From positions 1 to 58,853 of the forward strand of contig NZ_NMUA01000027.1 in NCBI RefSeq assembly GCF_002312805.1: DNA of 58,853 nt, read 5' to 3'. Under the pieces are notes generated by a model that searched no databases, was not told the DNA's origin, and was given only the letters and a program-made list of their open reading frames with translations. The DNA is from Sphingobium sp. D43FB (GTDB lineage: Bacteria; Pseudomonadota; Alphaproteobacteria; Sphingomonadales; Sphingomonadaceae). Every line of letters starts with the position of its first letter. The stretch's first letter is position 1. Positions 1 to 9,378 of the stretch are shown in pieces. Both the position numbers and the translations under genes were made by a program.

Positions 1-199
1 TTCGTCAATCGACCACCACGACCGCCACAAAAACCAACCGCAGTCTGGATCAACCCACCGGCCAGGGACCGAAAGACGATAGCTTAATCTCCCGACCCGG
101 CTGTCTCACAATCGTTGACACGTTCCGACCGGGACACGAGTGGATGACCTTTTAAGCCCAGCGGGTGAAAATTAAAACTTTTCTGGAGTGGATTGAACA

Positions 200-1384
200 A
201 TGTCTACAGCTCAACTGATGGATATTCCCGAAGTTTCGCCGCTCGCGAGCCGGGAGGAATATGCCGCCGCTCGTCAGGAGAGCTGGGTGGGCAAGAGCCC
301 GCGCGGTTTCGAGGTGCTCACTCATGATCAGGGTTGGGAGATCATGAGCAGCAAGGAGTTCGACATTGGCGGCGGTTTCGGCGTAGTCCTTGATGCTGTC
401 GGCCTCACCTCGGGCCCCTATCGCGAGGAATGGAACAAGCAGATCGTCTGCAACGAAGGTGATCAGCGCACCAAGATGCGTCAGCCTTACATGCGACTGC
501 TCAAGCCTCAGCAGGTTGCGAAGCTACAGGGGGACGTTCGCGCCATCATCAACGGGATTTTGGACGACATCGATGATCCTACAGACGTCGACTTCATGTC
601 CCAGATCGCATGGCGTCTGCCCACGCAGCTTTATTGCGACCTGATTTCGGCGCCGCGTGAAATGGCACCATGGATTGGCCGCGTGACCGAGTCCATCAAT
701 CCGCCACTTCTCACGCTCGACAAGGACCGCCTTCCCGAGTCCGAGGCCGCCTATTGGGAGGGCCTGGAATTCCTCGAAAAACATATCGATGAAAAGCGCG
801 CGCATCTGGGCGACGATTTTACCTCCGAACTCATCCGGTGCGAACTGGAGGGTCTCATCTCCCATGATGAGGTCAAAACCGTCGCCATGTCGCTCCTCAT
901 TGCCAGCATGGACAATACACTTCACCAACTCGGCCTGACCTTCGGCACATTGCTGGAGGACCATAGCCGCTGGGAGCAGGTGCTGGCCAAGCCGACTGCC
1001 GCTCCGCAAGCTGCGGAAGAAACCTATCGGCTTTGTCCGCGCTTCGGCGTCATTGCGCGTCACGCGTCGAAGGACATCGAGGTGAATGGCTTCACCGTTC
1101 CGGCGGACAGCTGGGTCTGGATTTCGACCCGATCAGGTGGTCGCGACGAAACCAAGTTCGAGGATCCGGACAATTTCAGGATGGGCCGTCCCGCTTCGCG
1201 CGCGCTCATGTTCGGGTCGAGCCATTACAGCTGCCTGGGCGCTACGCTCGCGCGGCTCGAGATTACCGAGACGATGAAGATCATCGCGGAACGTTTCCCC
1301 GATATCCATCTCAAGGGGGATTGGCGCAAGGTTGAGGGGCCGCTCGTAACCGAGGTCGAGCATCTGCGCGTATCTCTGGTCTGA
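200..1384 (+). CDS. Cytochrome P450, class I bacterial type
   Basis: A soluble 394-residue P450, the usual length for a bacterial monooxygenase fed by a ferredoxin. The K-helix ExxR is E274-T-Y-R277, and the heme loop is [10 protein letters not shown] with the thiolate ligand at Cys345. The I-helix reads A-S-M-D238-N239-T240, so the residue equivalent to Thr252 of P450cam is Asn, while the acidic residue before it is kept. In the heme loop the usual Gly is Ser, and the residue two before Cys is Tyr instead of His or Arg. A GGAG-type ribosome site precedes the ATG. Ferredoxin and ferredoxin reductase genes follow directly, giving a complete electron-transfer chain. Family membership is clear; the substrate cannot be read from the sequence. 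Confidence 0.95.
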   Translation: MSTAQLMDIPEVSPLASREEYAAARQESWVGKSPRGFEVLTHDQGWEIMSSKEFDIGGGFGVVLDAVGLTSGPYREEWNKQIVCNEGDQRTKMRQPYMRLLKPQQVAKLQGDVRAIINGILDDIDDPTDVDFMSQIAWRLPTQLYCDLISAPREMAPWIGRVTESINPPLLTLDKDRLPESEAAYWEGLEFLEKHIDEKRAHLGDDFTSELIRCELEGLISHDEVKTVAMSLLIASMDNTLHQLGLTFGTLLEDHSRWEQVLAKPTAAPQAAEETYRLCPRFGVIARHASKDIEVNGFTVPADSWVWISTRSGGRDETKFEDPDNFRMGRPASRALMFGSSHYSCLGATLARLEITETMKIIAERFPDIHLKGDWRKVEGPLVTEVEHLRVSLV

Positions 1385-1455
1385 TATTGACTGGCTTCAC
1401 CTGCGCCGCTCGGCAACGGTGGAGCCAAATCTACCATTTTCACAGGAGTATATTT

Positions 1456-1773
1456 TTGAACTCGATTATCGTCACCACTCGCGAGGGTGAAGAGCATAAG
1501 CTTGAGGCACAGGTCGGCATCAGCGTCATGGAAGTCATCCGGGACGCTGGCCTTGATGAACTTCTGGCTCTTTGCGGCGGCTGCTGTTCCTGCGCCACCT
1601 GTCATATCTACGTCGAGGAAGGGCCGTTCGACGCCCTCTCCGAAGTCACCGCCGACGAGAATGACCTTCTGGACAGCTCCGATCATCGGAACGACCGATC
1701 GCGTCTCGCCTGCCAGCTCATCTACTCCGACGCTCTGGCCGGCCTGCGTGTGCAGATCGCGCCGGAGGATTGA
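1456..1773 (+). CDS. [2Fe-2S] ferredoxin, adrenodoxin/putidaredoxin type
   Basis: A small electron carrier between the reductase and the P450. The TTG at 1456 is chosen as start because AGGAG at 1444-1448 lies 7 nt upstream and it gives a standard 105-residue ferredoxin; the frame is open further upstream but without homology-like sequence. The cluster ligands follow the family pattern C-x5-C-x2-C within [10 protein letters not shown], with the fourth Cys in RLACQL near the C-terminus. Two additional cysteines inside the cluster loop are uncommon in putidaredoxin-type proteins. The gene lies 71 nt after the P450 and is probably cotranscribed with it. Confidence 0.92.
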   Translation: MNSIIVTTREGEEHKLEAQVGISVMEVIRDAGLDELLALCGGCCSCATCHIYVEEGPFDALSEVTADENDLLDSSDHRNDRSRLACQLIYSDALAGLRVQIAPED

Positions 1774-1853
1774 CCGGTCATCAGGGACTGGGGCGGCAAT
1801 AGGCAATCCTGTCTCTCGGGGACCATTGGCGTCCGAATGAAGCAGGGGGGCAT

Positions 1854-3092
1854 ATGATCCGATTTGACATTCTCATTGTGGGAGCCGGGCATGCCGGCGC
1901 CCAGCTAGCTGTGGCTCTGTGCCAACGAAAGTTCGAGGGCACCATCGCGATTGTCGGCGATGAGCCCGATCCGCCCTATGAGCGGCCGCCGCTTTCGAAG
2001 GACTATTTCTCCGGCGACAAGAGCTTCGAGCGTATTCTCATCCGGCCGGCGACATTCTGGCGAGAACGTAGTATCGAGATGCTCCTTGGTCACCGGGTAG
2101 AATATGTTCTTCCCGACCAGCACCGAGTGGCGCTGAGTAACGGTTCTTTCATCGAATACGGCTCGCTGGTCTGGGCGACAGGCGGATCGCCGCGCAAGCT
2201 CACCTGCCCGGGCCATCACCTTTCGGGCGTCCATTATGTCCGCACCCGCGCCGATGTCGATCTAATGAAGGCAGAATTGTCTGACGTGCGCAAGGTGGTC
2301 GTCGTCGGCGGAGGATATATCGGTCTCGAGTCTGCGGCCGTGCTGCGGAAGTTGGGGAAGGAGGTCACTCTCGTCGAGGCGTTGGATCGTGTTCTCGCAC
2401 GCGTTGCAGGCGAGCCGCTGTCGCGCTTCTACGAGGCCGAGCATGGGAACCGCGGCGTGCATGTCCGCCTCTCGACGCAGGTCGAGTGCCTGGAAGGCGA
2501 GGGCGGTCGCATCAGCGGCGTTCGTTTGGCGACCGGTGAGTTGCTCTCTGCAGACATGGTGATCGTGGGAATCGGGATTATCCCGGCGACCGAGGCTCTT
2601 GCGGCAGCAGGCGTAGCGAACAGCAACGGCATTCTGGTCGATGAATTGTGCCGAACCAGCGTCTCGGATATTTTCGCTGTCGGCGATTGTGCTGCGCATG
2701 CCAACCGGTACGCGCAGGGCGCCACGATCCGCCTTGAATCGGTTCAGAACGCCAATGACCAAGCCGCGACCGTGGCGAAATACCTCACCGGCGACAGCGA
2801 GCCATATGATGCCGTCCCCTGGTTCTGGTCCACCCAATTTGACCTCAAGCTACAAACTGTTGGTCTGTCGACCGGCTATGACCAGACCGTGTTGCGAGGC
2901 GAACCAGCGTCGCGGGCCTTTTCGCTGATCTACCTTCGTGGAGGGCGTGTCATTGCGCTGGACTGCGTGAACGTCGCCCGCGATTATGTGCAGGGCAAGG
3001 CGCTGGTACAAGGGGCGCTCGTCATTTCGGCCGAAAGACTTGCCGATGCCTCCACGCCGCTGAAGGAACTTGCCGCCGCAGCTGTTGCCTGA
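1854..3092 (+). CDS. FAD-dependent ferredoxin reductase (putidaredoxin reductase type)
   Basis: NAD(P)H-dependent flavoprotein that should reduce the adjacent ferredoxin. Its 412 residues match the family length. The N-terminal FAD dinucleotide fold shows GAGHAG (about residues 9-14), followed by the conserved PPYERPPLSK segment. The NAD-binding fold shows VVGGGYIGLE near residue 150, and the FAD ribityl motif is IFAVGDCAAH near residue 270. A G-rich ribosome site precedes the ATG. With the P450 and ferredoxin this is the third component of a class I system in one transcription unit. Confidence 0.94.
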   Translation: MIRFDILIVGAGHAGAQLAVALCQRKFEGTIAIVGDEPDPPYERPPLSKDYFSGDKSFERILIRPATFWRERSIEMLLGHRVEYVLPDQHRVALSNGSFIEYGSLVWATGGSPRKLTCPGHHLSGVHYVRTRADVDLMKAELSDVRKVVVVGGGYIGLESAAVLRKLGKEVTLVEALDRVLARVAGEPLSRFYEAEHGNRGVHVRLSTQVECLEGEGGRISGVRLATGELLSADMVIVGIGIIPATEALAAAGVANSNGILVDELCRTSVSDIFAVGDCAAHANRYAQGATIRLESVQNANDQAATVAKYLTGDSEPYDAVPWFWSTQFDLKLQTVGLSTGYDQTVLRGEPASRAFSLIYLRGGRVIALDCVNVARDYVQGKALVQGALVISAERLADASTPLKELAAAAVA

Positions 3093-3101
3093 ACGAAATT
3101 T

Positions 3102-3128
3102 GCCGGGCCATGCGGGCGATGCCCCGGC
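3102..3128. terminator. Possible bidirectional terminator between convergent genes
   Basis: Inverted repeat GCCGGG (3102-3107) and CCCGGC (3123-3128) in the 47-nt space where the ferredoxin reductase and the opposing dehydrogenase converge. There is no proper T-tract on either side, so this is a weak call based on position and stem only. Confidence 0.35.
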
Positions 3129-3139
3129 TTTCATGCGCT

Positions 3140-3976
3140 TCAGGTTGGACCATTGTCGTTGGTCATTGCGGGCAATGCCCGATCGGAGGCGCTACGAATT
3201 TTGTCGAACCGATTGAAGATCGGCTGCGACAGCTGGGGGTGGGTGAAAAGGTAAAGCTCGCCGCTTGCGATGCCATCCAGCACGATCTGGCCGATCTCTT
3301 TGGGAGACTTCCAGGGGGTTGGACCATCGAACAAGTTGAGATCATTCAAATCGATGTCCTTCAGGCCCGCTGCGTCGGCGTCCTGACGATGGCGCGAGCC
3401 TGTCGCGATCGCGGTTTGGGTCGGTCCGGGCAGCAGCACGCTAGCCTTGAGAGCGCTTCCTTCAAGCTCGAGTTCCTGAGCGAGCACCTCCGTCAGCGCG
3501 ACGACGCCATATTTGGAGACGCAATAGGGGCCGAAACCTGGCCCTGAGAGAAGTCCGGCCTGGGACGAGGTGTTGATGATATGCCCCCCATCCGTATTGC
3601 GCTTCATATATGGGAGGAAGGCGTGGACGCCGTGGATGACGCCCCAAAGATTGATGTCGAGCATCCAGCGCCAGTCGTTGATGGTGAGATCCGCGATCAT
3701 CCCAACGGGGCCGACCCCTGCGTTGTTGCAGAGAATATGTACCGCACCATGCCGGTCCATGACTTGGTCGGCGAGGGCCTGAACCTGATCGAATTGACTA
3801 ACGTCCGTCGCGATGCCCTCGACGCCGAGCTGCGCGCAAGTCGCATCGATTGCAAGGCGGTCAACATCAGCGATGATCACCCGCGCGCCGGCTGACTGCA
3901 GTCGCTCGGCAATGCCTCTGCCCACGCCTGATGCGCCGCCGGTGACGACCGCAATCCTGCTATCAAGGTCTTTCAT
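3140..3976 (-). CDS. Short-chain dehydrogenase/reductase (classical SDR)
   Basis: NAD(P)-dependent oxidoreductase of 278 residues. The cofactor motif TGGASGVGRG starts near residue 13, followed by NNAG near residue 90. The catalytic Ser lies in NTSSQAG and the Tyr/Lys pair in YCVSK. A good GGGAGG ribosome site precedes the ATG on the minus strand. It faces the P450 operon tail-to-tail, so it may oxidise an alcohol made by the P450, but that link is only positional. The alcohol or ketone substrate cannot be predicted. Confidence 0.93.
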   Translation of the reverse strand: MKDLDSRIAVVTGGASGVGRGIAERLQSAGARVIIADVDRLAIDATCAQLGVEGIATDVSQFDQVQALADQVMDRHGAVHILCNNAGVGPVGMIADLTINDWRWMLDINLWGVIHGVHAFLPYMKRNTDGGHIINTSSQAGLLSGPGFGPYCVSKYGVVALTEVLAQELELEGSALKASVLLPGPTQTAIATGSRHRQDADAAGLKDIDLNDLNLFDGPTPWKSPKEIGQIVLDGIASGELYLFTHPQLSQPIFNRFDKIRSASDRALPAMTNDNGPT

Positions 3977-4351
3977 AAGTGACCTCCCTTTTTAGAAGCG
4001 CGATCCGTCGTCTGCGTGAAAGCCTGCTGCCTAGGGACTCGAAAGTCGAACGACTATTCAGCGACTGGATTGACCCAGGGTAAACCGGCGGCTCGTCTGC
4101 TGCTCGATTGAGCTTGTCGCAATTGCCCGGAAAATAAGTGGATTGTTTGCAGGGAGAGCAATCCAGAAGAAGGTCTCCAACCTACTATTGTCGGGAGTCT
4201 TTGAAGTGGCCCTGCGCAATCGCGTTGGCAGGCAAGTATCAGCGTGCCGCCGATCAGGTCGCATGAAAGATCCTGCTCAAATGGTCATAATCATCCGACA
4301 TTGCGACAGCGCATGACACGCTCGTACGAGTCTTTGAGGAGATGGATTTAA
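3977..4351. other. Divergent intergenic region, no gene recognised
   Basis: About 375 nt between the divergent dehydrogenase and lactonase genes, presumably holding both promoters. It is less GC-rich than its flanks. A 68-codon minus-strand frame at 4058-4264 has no recognisable features and is not called. Confidence 0.5.
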
Positions 4352-5251
4352 ATGCGCATATCTAGAATGGCCACGGCCGGATTACTCTCCCTTCTCATTT
4401 CGGCGCAGGCGTGGGCGGGGAGCAGCATTTCTTCAGTGTGCGGAGCGTGTAGAGCGGTCAAAATCGCGACCTGCGGCGGCTTTCTTGAAGGTCCTTCCTT
4501 CGATTCGCAAGGCAGCCTGTGGGTGGTGGACGTAACAGGTGGGCGGATACTGCAGATTGCGGCCGACCAGTGCGAGGAACGGACCAAGACTGGTAGCCAT
4601 CCCAATGGTTCGTTGGTTACCAAGGATGGAAACATTCTGATTGCCGACCTGAACGGGCTGCTTTCTTTTGATCCGCGATCTGGCACTCTGTCTGCCCTTG
4701 ATTTGAACTTTGGTGGCGAAAAGCTCACAGGTCTGAACGACCTTGCGGCAGATAACCGTGGCGGCCTCTATTTTACGATTCCGGGCATGTCGTCGGCCTT
4801 ACGCGCCGAGGGGCGACTTTTCTATCGGGGCCCGGAAGGCCGCGTCCATCTCATTAGCGACAAATTTTCATTTCCAAACGGTGTTGCCGTGTCGGGCGAC
4901 GGCGAGACAGTGCTGTTGGCGGACTTTGCGGCAAAGCGCATCTTGTCCTTGCCAGCGATTGGCGCAAAAGGCCCAAATCAGCTCGCTTATGTCTTTTCTG
5001 CAACACAAGGCGGGATCGGGCCTGACGGTATGAAGATCGATCCGGACGGCAGGCTTTTTGTAGCTAACTTGGGAGCCAAAGAAGTTCTGGTCTTTGACCG
5101 GGCCGGCACGCAGATCGGTGCTATCGCGCTCCCGGAAGAAGCTGGCCCACTCGTCACAAACATCGCTTTCCATGATCGTGCACTCTATATCACAGAGGCC
5201 GCCAAAGGTGAGGTGTGGAAAGTGGCCCTGGTGACGAAATCTACTCACTAA
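4352..5251 (+). CDS. Exported SMP-30/gluconolactonase-like protein
   Basis: A 299-residue six-bladed propeller protein of the SMP-30/gluconolactonase/LRE family, which are metal-dependent lactone hydrolases. An N-terminal signal peptide (MRISRMATAGLLSLLISAQ, cleavage near AWA-G) points to the periplasm. Family metal-site contexts are visible: LEGPSF (Glu), GLNDLA (Asn) and GPDGMKIDPDG (Asp). Four cysteines lie just after the signal, an unusual concentration that could form disulfides. Close to the P450/dehydrogenase genes it could hydrolyse a lactone from the same pathway, but the substrate is unknown. Confidence 0.85.
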   Translation: MRISRMATAGLLSLLISAQAWAGSSISSVCGACRAVKIATCGGFLEGPSFDSQGSLWVVDVTGGRILQIAADQCEERTKTGSHPNGSLVTKDGNILIADLNGLLSFDPRSGTLSALDLNFGGEKLTGLNDLAADNRGGLYFTIPGMSSALRAEGRLFYRGPEGRVHLISDKFSFPNGVAVSGDGETVLLADFAAKRILSLPAIGAKGPNQLAYVFSATQGGIGPDGMKIDPDGRLFVANLGAKEVLVFDRAGTQIGAIALPEEAGPLVTNIAFHDRALYITEAAKGEVWKVALVTKSTH

Positions 5252-5569
5252 GCTATGGATCGTACCGAAGCAGGCCCCCTTCAATCACATTGATATCATT
5301 GTATTGCAACGAGGAAAGGTGGGAACCTGGGTCCTGATAAGCGCCGAATGGGACCCTATAACTGTCCTTCTTTTCCAAGCATTTTAAGATGGTTGCGTCA
5401 TGTGAGCCGGGAGTCAGCTTCGGTGCCGTTCCACGTCCGAGGCTTCGATGACTTGCTCTTCCATGTGGATGCGGAGCGATGAAGCGACCGGCGGGGGGAT
5501 AGTCGCCTGGCGGCTCCAAAAGAACACCGGCAAGTTTGTGCCGTGCGAAATCTCGGCAGTCTGAAAACT
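5252..5569. other. Intergenic region, no gene recognised
   Basis: About 318 nt between the lactonase gene and the end of the small exported protein gene on the other strand. The 88-codon minus-strand frame at 5253-5519 has no signal, domain or good ribosome site and is treated as noise. Confidence 0.45.
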
Positions 5570-5893
5570 TCAGTCTCGGCCTCTTATCGAGCGAACAATC
5601 CTGGACTGCAGGTCAACGCTTTTATCTGGCTGCTGCGATACCGAGGGATGTTGCAAATTGCGGCCTGTTATCCGGTTGATGATCTCGGCCTGCGGATCGG
5701 TAAGGCTGCGGTCTTGCGGGGATGACGCGATAGGGCGCGACGCGGTCGCCGATTGACTAGTGATTGCGCGAATCGCGGCCGGCTGAGGATCGCTCATGGC
5801 GTTCTGGGCGAACGAAAACTGTCCTGCGCTTAGGCAAGCTTGCATTGCGGTTGGCTGGCTGCCTAGCAGGGTTGCCAAAACGATCATGAACAT
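5570..5893 (-). CDS. Small exported protein of unknown function
   Basis: A 107-residue protein. The ATG at 5893 is chosen because a strong AGGAGGAGG site lies just upstream on the minus strand; a longer frame upstream lacks one. The N-terminus (MFMIVLATLLGSQPTAMQA) looks like a short signal peptide. The mature part carries three loosely repeated units: AAIRAITSQ, AEIINRITGRN and SRIVRSIRGRD. I do not recognise the family. It lies downstream of the RND efflux permease on the same strand but 335 nt away, so cotranscription is doubtful. Confidence 0.5.
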   Translation of the reverse strand: MFMIVLATLLGSQPTAMQACLSAGQFSFAQNAMSDPQPAAIRAITSQSATASRPIASSPQDRSLTDPQAEIINRITGRNLQHPSVSQQPDKSVDLQSRIVRSIRGRD

Positions 5894-6228
5894 GTGCGTC
5901 CTCCTCCTAACAAAACTGGGCGATAAATTCATCCGCCCGACTTGAGCGGTATTAGACGGTGGGGACTGACGCGGTCGGATAAGATCGCATCGGCTACCCT
6001 GGTAGACACTTCTACCGCAGGGTTCTGGCTGAGTAGGACGAATGTAGACAGTGCCTGCAGGTCAGCCCCAGCACGCGACTGCCCGTCGTCCGATGTCGGC
6101 CGCAATTGAGAGACGCATGATTCAGGCAAGTGGTCCATCTGGGCGACCCTGAGTCCTTGGAGGGGCTCGGTTGCAGGGCCACGCTCTCCGGCACAGACGT
6201 CGTTTCTCTCCCGTATCTTCGGTGGAGG
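5894..6228. other. Intergenic region downstream of the efflux permease
   Basis: 335 nt holding the ribosome site of the small exported protein (GGAGGAGG near 5898-5906). A minus-strand 69-codon frame at 5929-6138 gives no recognisable protein and has no clear ribosome site. It may be a degenerate remnant. Confidence 0.4.
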
Positions 6229-9200
6229 TTAGGCCGTAACCGGGACAGGACTAGGGTGCGGAGGAGTTGATGGCTCTTCGTCTCCGGCGGGCGGCTTGAT
6301 GTTGAACCAAAGCGCATAAAGGGCGGGCAGGAACACCAAGGTCAGGATTGTGCCGCCAAGCGTCCCGCCGATCAGCGTCACCGCCATCGATCCCCAAAAG
6401 ACTGAACTGATGAGGGGCACAAATGCGAGCACCGCCGCCAGCGCGGTCAGAATTACCGGTCGGGAACGTTGCACAGTCGCCTCAACCACGGCGTGGTAGG
6501 GATCCATCCCTTCCTTCTCATGGTCGTGGATCTGGCCGATCAGGATGAGCGTATTGCGCATCAGGATGCCGGCGAGGGCGATCAGGCCCAAAATGGCGTT
6601 GAAGCCGAACGGTTGGCCGCTGATCAGCAACGTAGGAACGACGCCGATCAGCCCCAGAGGTGCGGTCAGCAGGACGATCGCCATGGCCGACAGGCTGCGC
6701 ACCTGGAGGATGATGACGATCATCATTAGAACGATCATGATCGGGAAGATCGGCGCGAGTGCCGAATTGGCTTTCTCGGCTTCCTCGATCGAACCAGCCA
6801 TGTCGATATGATAGCCCGATGGCAGATCCTTGATGATGGGGTGAAGCTTTTTGAGCATCGCGGTCGAGACGTCGGGCGGTTGCAGTCCGTCAGCGATGTC
6901 GCCACGAACGGTGATCGTCGGCAACCGATCGCGACGCTGAAGGATCGGGTCCTCCATTCGAACTTCCATTGTGCCAATCTGGCTCACCGGCACGCGCTCG
7001 CCATTAGCGCCTGTCAGCATATAGTCGCCGATCCGCGCCGGATCGAGCCGGTCGTTGCCGCTTGAGCGCGCGATGACATCGACGGTGCGGATATCCTCAC
7101 GCGCCTGGCTGACGGTAGCGCCGGTCAGCAGGAACTGAAGCTGCTGCGCAACGTCACTGGATGTCAGGCCGAGCGCGCGCAGCCGATCCTGGTCGAGGAC
7201 GAAGTGCAGGGCGGGCGCACGGTCGCCCCAATCGGTGTTCACGGTCCGCATCATAGGGTCGTCCTGCATGATCTTCTGCGCTTTGGCCGCGATGGTGCGG
7301 ACCGTTGCCACATCAGGGCCGCTGACCCGGAAAGCGACCGGGAAGGGCGAATAGGGACCAAAAACAAGCTGGGTCGCGCGCACCCGTGCCTGGGGAGCGA
7401 GGCCGTCGGCCGCAGCCTGGCGCAGCCGAACTTTCAGGGCATCGCGCGCTTCCTCGTCAGCGGTGAGGACGATGATCTTTGCAAAGGACGGATCGGGCAG
7501 TTCGGGCGACAGCGACATGAAGAAGCGCGGGGCGCCCTGGCCGACATAAGCGGTCACGATTCTAGCTTCGGGCTGTTTACGCAGCCAGGCCTCGACTTGC
7601 TTTGCGGCCTCGCTGGTGCGGGCGATCGCTGTTCCCTTGGCCATCTGCACCTCGACCAACACTTCGGGACGATCGGACGCGGGGAAGAATTGCTTGTTGA
7701 CGAACGGCATGCCGACACCTGCAATCAGGAACGCGCCGAGTGTCGCGAGCGCGACAAGTTTCTTGCGCCGCACTGCCCAGGCGATGACGCTGCGCACTTT
7801 CTCATAGCGCGGCGTTTGGTAGATTGCGGCATGTCCACCTTCCACCGGCTTGATGTGCGGCAGCATCTTCACGCCCATATATGGCGTGAAGATCACCGCG
7901 ACGAACCAGGAGGCGATCAGGGCGAAGCCGACGACCCAGAAGATGTTGCCGGCATATTCGCCGGCGGTTGATTGCGCGAACCCGACCGGCATCAACCCGA
8001 TCACCGTCACCAGCGTTCCGGCCAGCATGGGCGAGGCGGTATGGCTCCAGGCGTAGGCGGACGCGCGGATGCGGTCGTAGCCCTCCTCCATCTTCACGAC
8101 CATCATTTCGATCGCGATGATCGCATCATCAACCAGCAGGCCGAGCGCGAGGATCAGTGCGCCGAGCGTGATCCGGTCAAGAACGCGGCCGGTGGCCCAC
8201 ATGATGACGAGCACGATAGCGAGCGTCAGCGGCACCGCCGCCGCCACGACGATGCCGACCCGCCAGCCTAGGCTCACAAGACTGACGATCATCACGATCG
8301 CCAGCGCTTCCAGGAAAGTGTGCATGAACTGGTTGACCGCCTCGGAGATATTGACCGACTGATCGGTGACCGGGGTCAGGCTCATGCCGAGGGGTAGTTC
8401 GTCTGTGATCTTCTCAATTTCCGCCTTCAGCGATTTGCCCAGGTCAAGGCCGTTCCATCCCTCGCGCATGACGACGCCAAGCAGCAATGCAGGCTCGCCC
8501 TGGCTGCGGATCAGGAAGGCGGCGGGGTCTTCGTAACCACGCTCGACCCTGGCGATTTCGGACAGGCGCAGGGTGGCACCATTCGCAACGATAGGCAGGT
8601 CGCGTATTTTGGACAGATCATCGAACGCACCATCGAGACGCACGACGACCTGCTGTGCCTTGGTCTCGATCGACCCCGCCGGCGTGATCATATTCTGCGC
8701 CGCCAGCGCAGCGAATATGTCGCGTGGCGAGACGCCAAGCGTCGCCAGCCGCTCCTGGGCGAATTCGACATAGATGCGCTCAGGGCGCTCGCCCACGATA
8801 TTGATTTTGTTGACGCCAGGAACATGCAGCAGGCGCTGGCGCAGGGTTTCGGCTTCCCGTGCGAGCAACCGCTGCGGCTCGCCCCTGGCCTTGAGGGCAT
8901 AAAGGGCGAAGGTGACGTCGCCATATTCGTCGTTCACGAATGGCCCGACCGCACCGCGCGGCAGATTGGGCGCTTCGTCCGACATCTTCTTGCGCGCTTG
9001 GTAAAACTGGTCCGGCACGTCTTTGGGGGGCGTCGTGTCTCGCAAGGTCAGTGTGGTGAAGGCCAGGCCGGGCCGTGTGAAGGTTTCGCTGCGGTCGTAC
9101 CAGGGCAGTTCTTGCAAACGCTTTTCCAGTGGCTCGGCGACCTGATCCTGCATCTCCTGAGCGGTCGCCCCGGGCCAGGCGGTGACGACTGTCATCACCT

Positions 9201-9378
9201 TGATGGTGAAGCCTGGATCTTCCGCGCGTCCCAACTTCAGGAACGCCACGGTGCCCGCCAGAATGATCGCGATCAGGAAGAACAATGTGACCGATCGCTC
9301 GCGGACAGCCAGCGCGGATAGATTGAACCGGCTCGGCTTACCGGGCTCATTTCCGGGCAGATCGTGCTGCCCGCTCAT
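6229..9378 (-). CDS. RND efflux transporter permease (AcrB-like superfamily)
   Basis: Inner-membrane proton-driven pump of 1049 residues with 12 predicted membrane segments and two large periplasmic loops. TM1 follows the cytoplasmic N-terminus (VTLFFLIAIILAGTVAFLKLG) and leads into the RAEDPGF segment typical of the TriC/MexK-like branch. The proton-relay acidic pair of TM4 is present in GLLVDDAIIAIE. The ATG overlaps the stop of the adaptor gene by 4 nt, so the two are translationally coupled. It should assemble with the adaptor and the nearby outer-membrane factor to expel drugs or aromatic compounds. Substrates cannot be deduced. Confidence 0.95.
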   Translation of the reverse strand: MSGQHDLPGNEPGKPSRFNLSALAVRERSVTLFFLIAIILAGTVAFLKLGRAEDPGFTIKVMTVVTAWPGATAQEMQDQVAEPLEKRLQELPWYDRSETFTRPGLAFTTLTLRDTTPPKDVPDQFYQARKKMSDEAPNLPRGAVGPFVNDEYGDVTFALYALKARGEPQRLLAREAETLRQRLLHVPGVNKINIVGERPERIYVEFAQERLATLGVSPRDIFAALAAQNMITPAGSIETKAQQVVVRLDGAFDDLSKIRDLPIVANGATLRLSEIARVERGYEDPAAFLIRSQGEPALLLGVVMREGWNGLDLGKSLKAEIEKITDELPLGMSLTPVTDQSVNISEAVNQFMHTFLEALAIVMIVSLVSLGWRVGIVVAAAVPLTLAIVLVIMWATGRVLDRITLGALILALGLLVDDAIIAIEMMVVKMEEGYDRIRASAYAWSHTASPMLAGTLVTVIGLMPVGFAQSTAGEYAGNIFWVVGFALIASWFVAVIFTPYMGVKMLPHIKPVEGGHAAIYQTPRYEKVRSVIAWAVRRKKLVALATLGAFLIAGVGMPFVNKQFFPASDRPEVLVEVQMAKGTAIARTSEAAKQVEAWLRKQPEARIVTAYVGQGAPRFFMSLSPELPDPSFAKIIVLTADEEARDALKVRLRQAAADGLAPQARVRATQLVFGPYSPFPVAFRVSGPDVATVRTIAAKAQKIMQDDPMMRTVNTDWGDRAPALHFVLDQDRLRALGLTSSDVAQQLQFLLTGATVSQAREDIRTVDVIARSSGNDRLDPARIGDYMLTGANGERVPVSQIGTMEVRMEDPILQRRDRLPTITVRGDIADGLQPPDVSTAMLKKLHPIIKDLPSGYHIDMAGSIEEAEKANSALAPIFPIMIVLMMIVIILQVRSLSAMAIVLLTAPLGLIGVVPTLLISGQPFGFNAILGLIALAGILMRNTLILIGQIHDHEKEGMDPYHAVVEATVQRSRPVILTALAAVLAFVPLISSVFWGSMAVTLIGGTLGGTILTLVFLPALYALWFNIKPPAGDEEPSTPPHPSPVPVTA

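Noticed and set aside
4530..4538. TGGTGGACG, identical to the first 9 nt of the tRNA-Lys 3' end, considered as left attachment site
   Set aside because: Match stops after 9 nt, lies inside the lactonase coding sequence and is expected by chance in this length of DNA.
5253..5519. 88-codon minus-strand frame downstream of the lactonase gene
   Set aside because: No ribosome site, signal or domain; lies opposite an intergenic region and looks like chance in GC-rich DNA.
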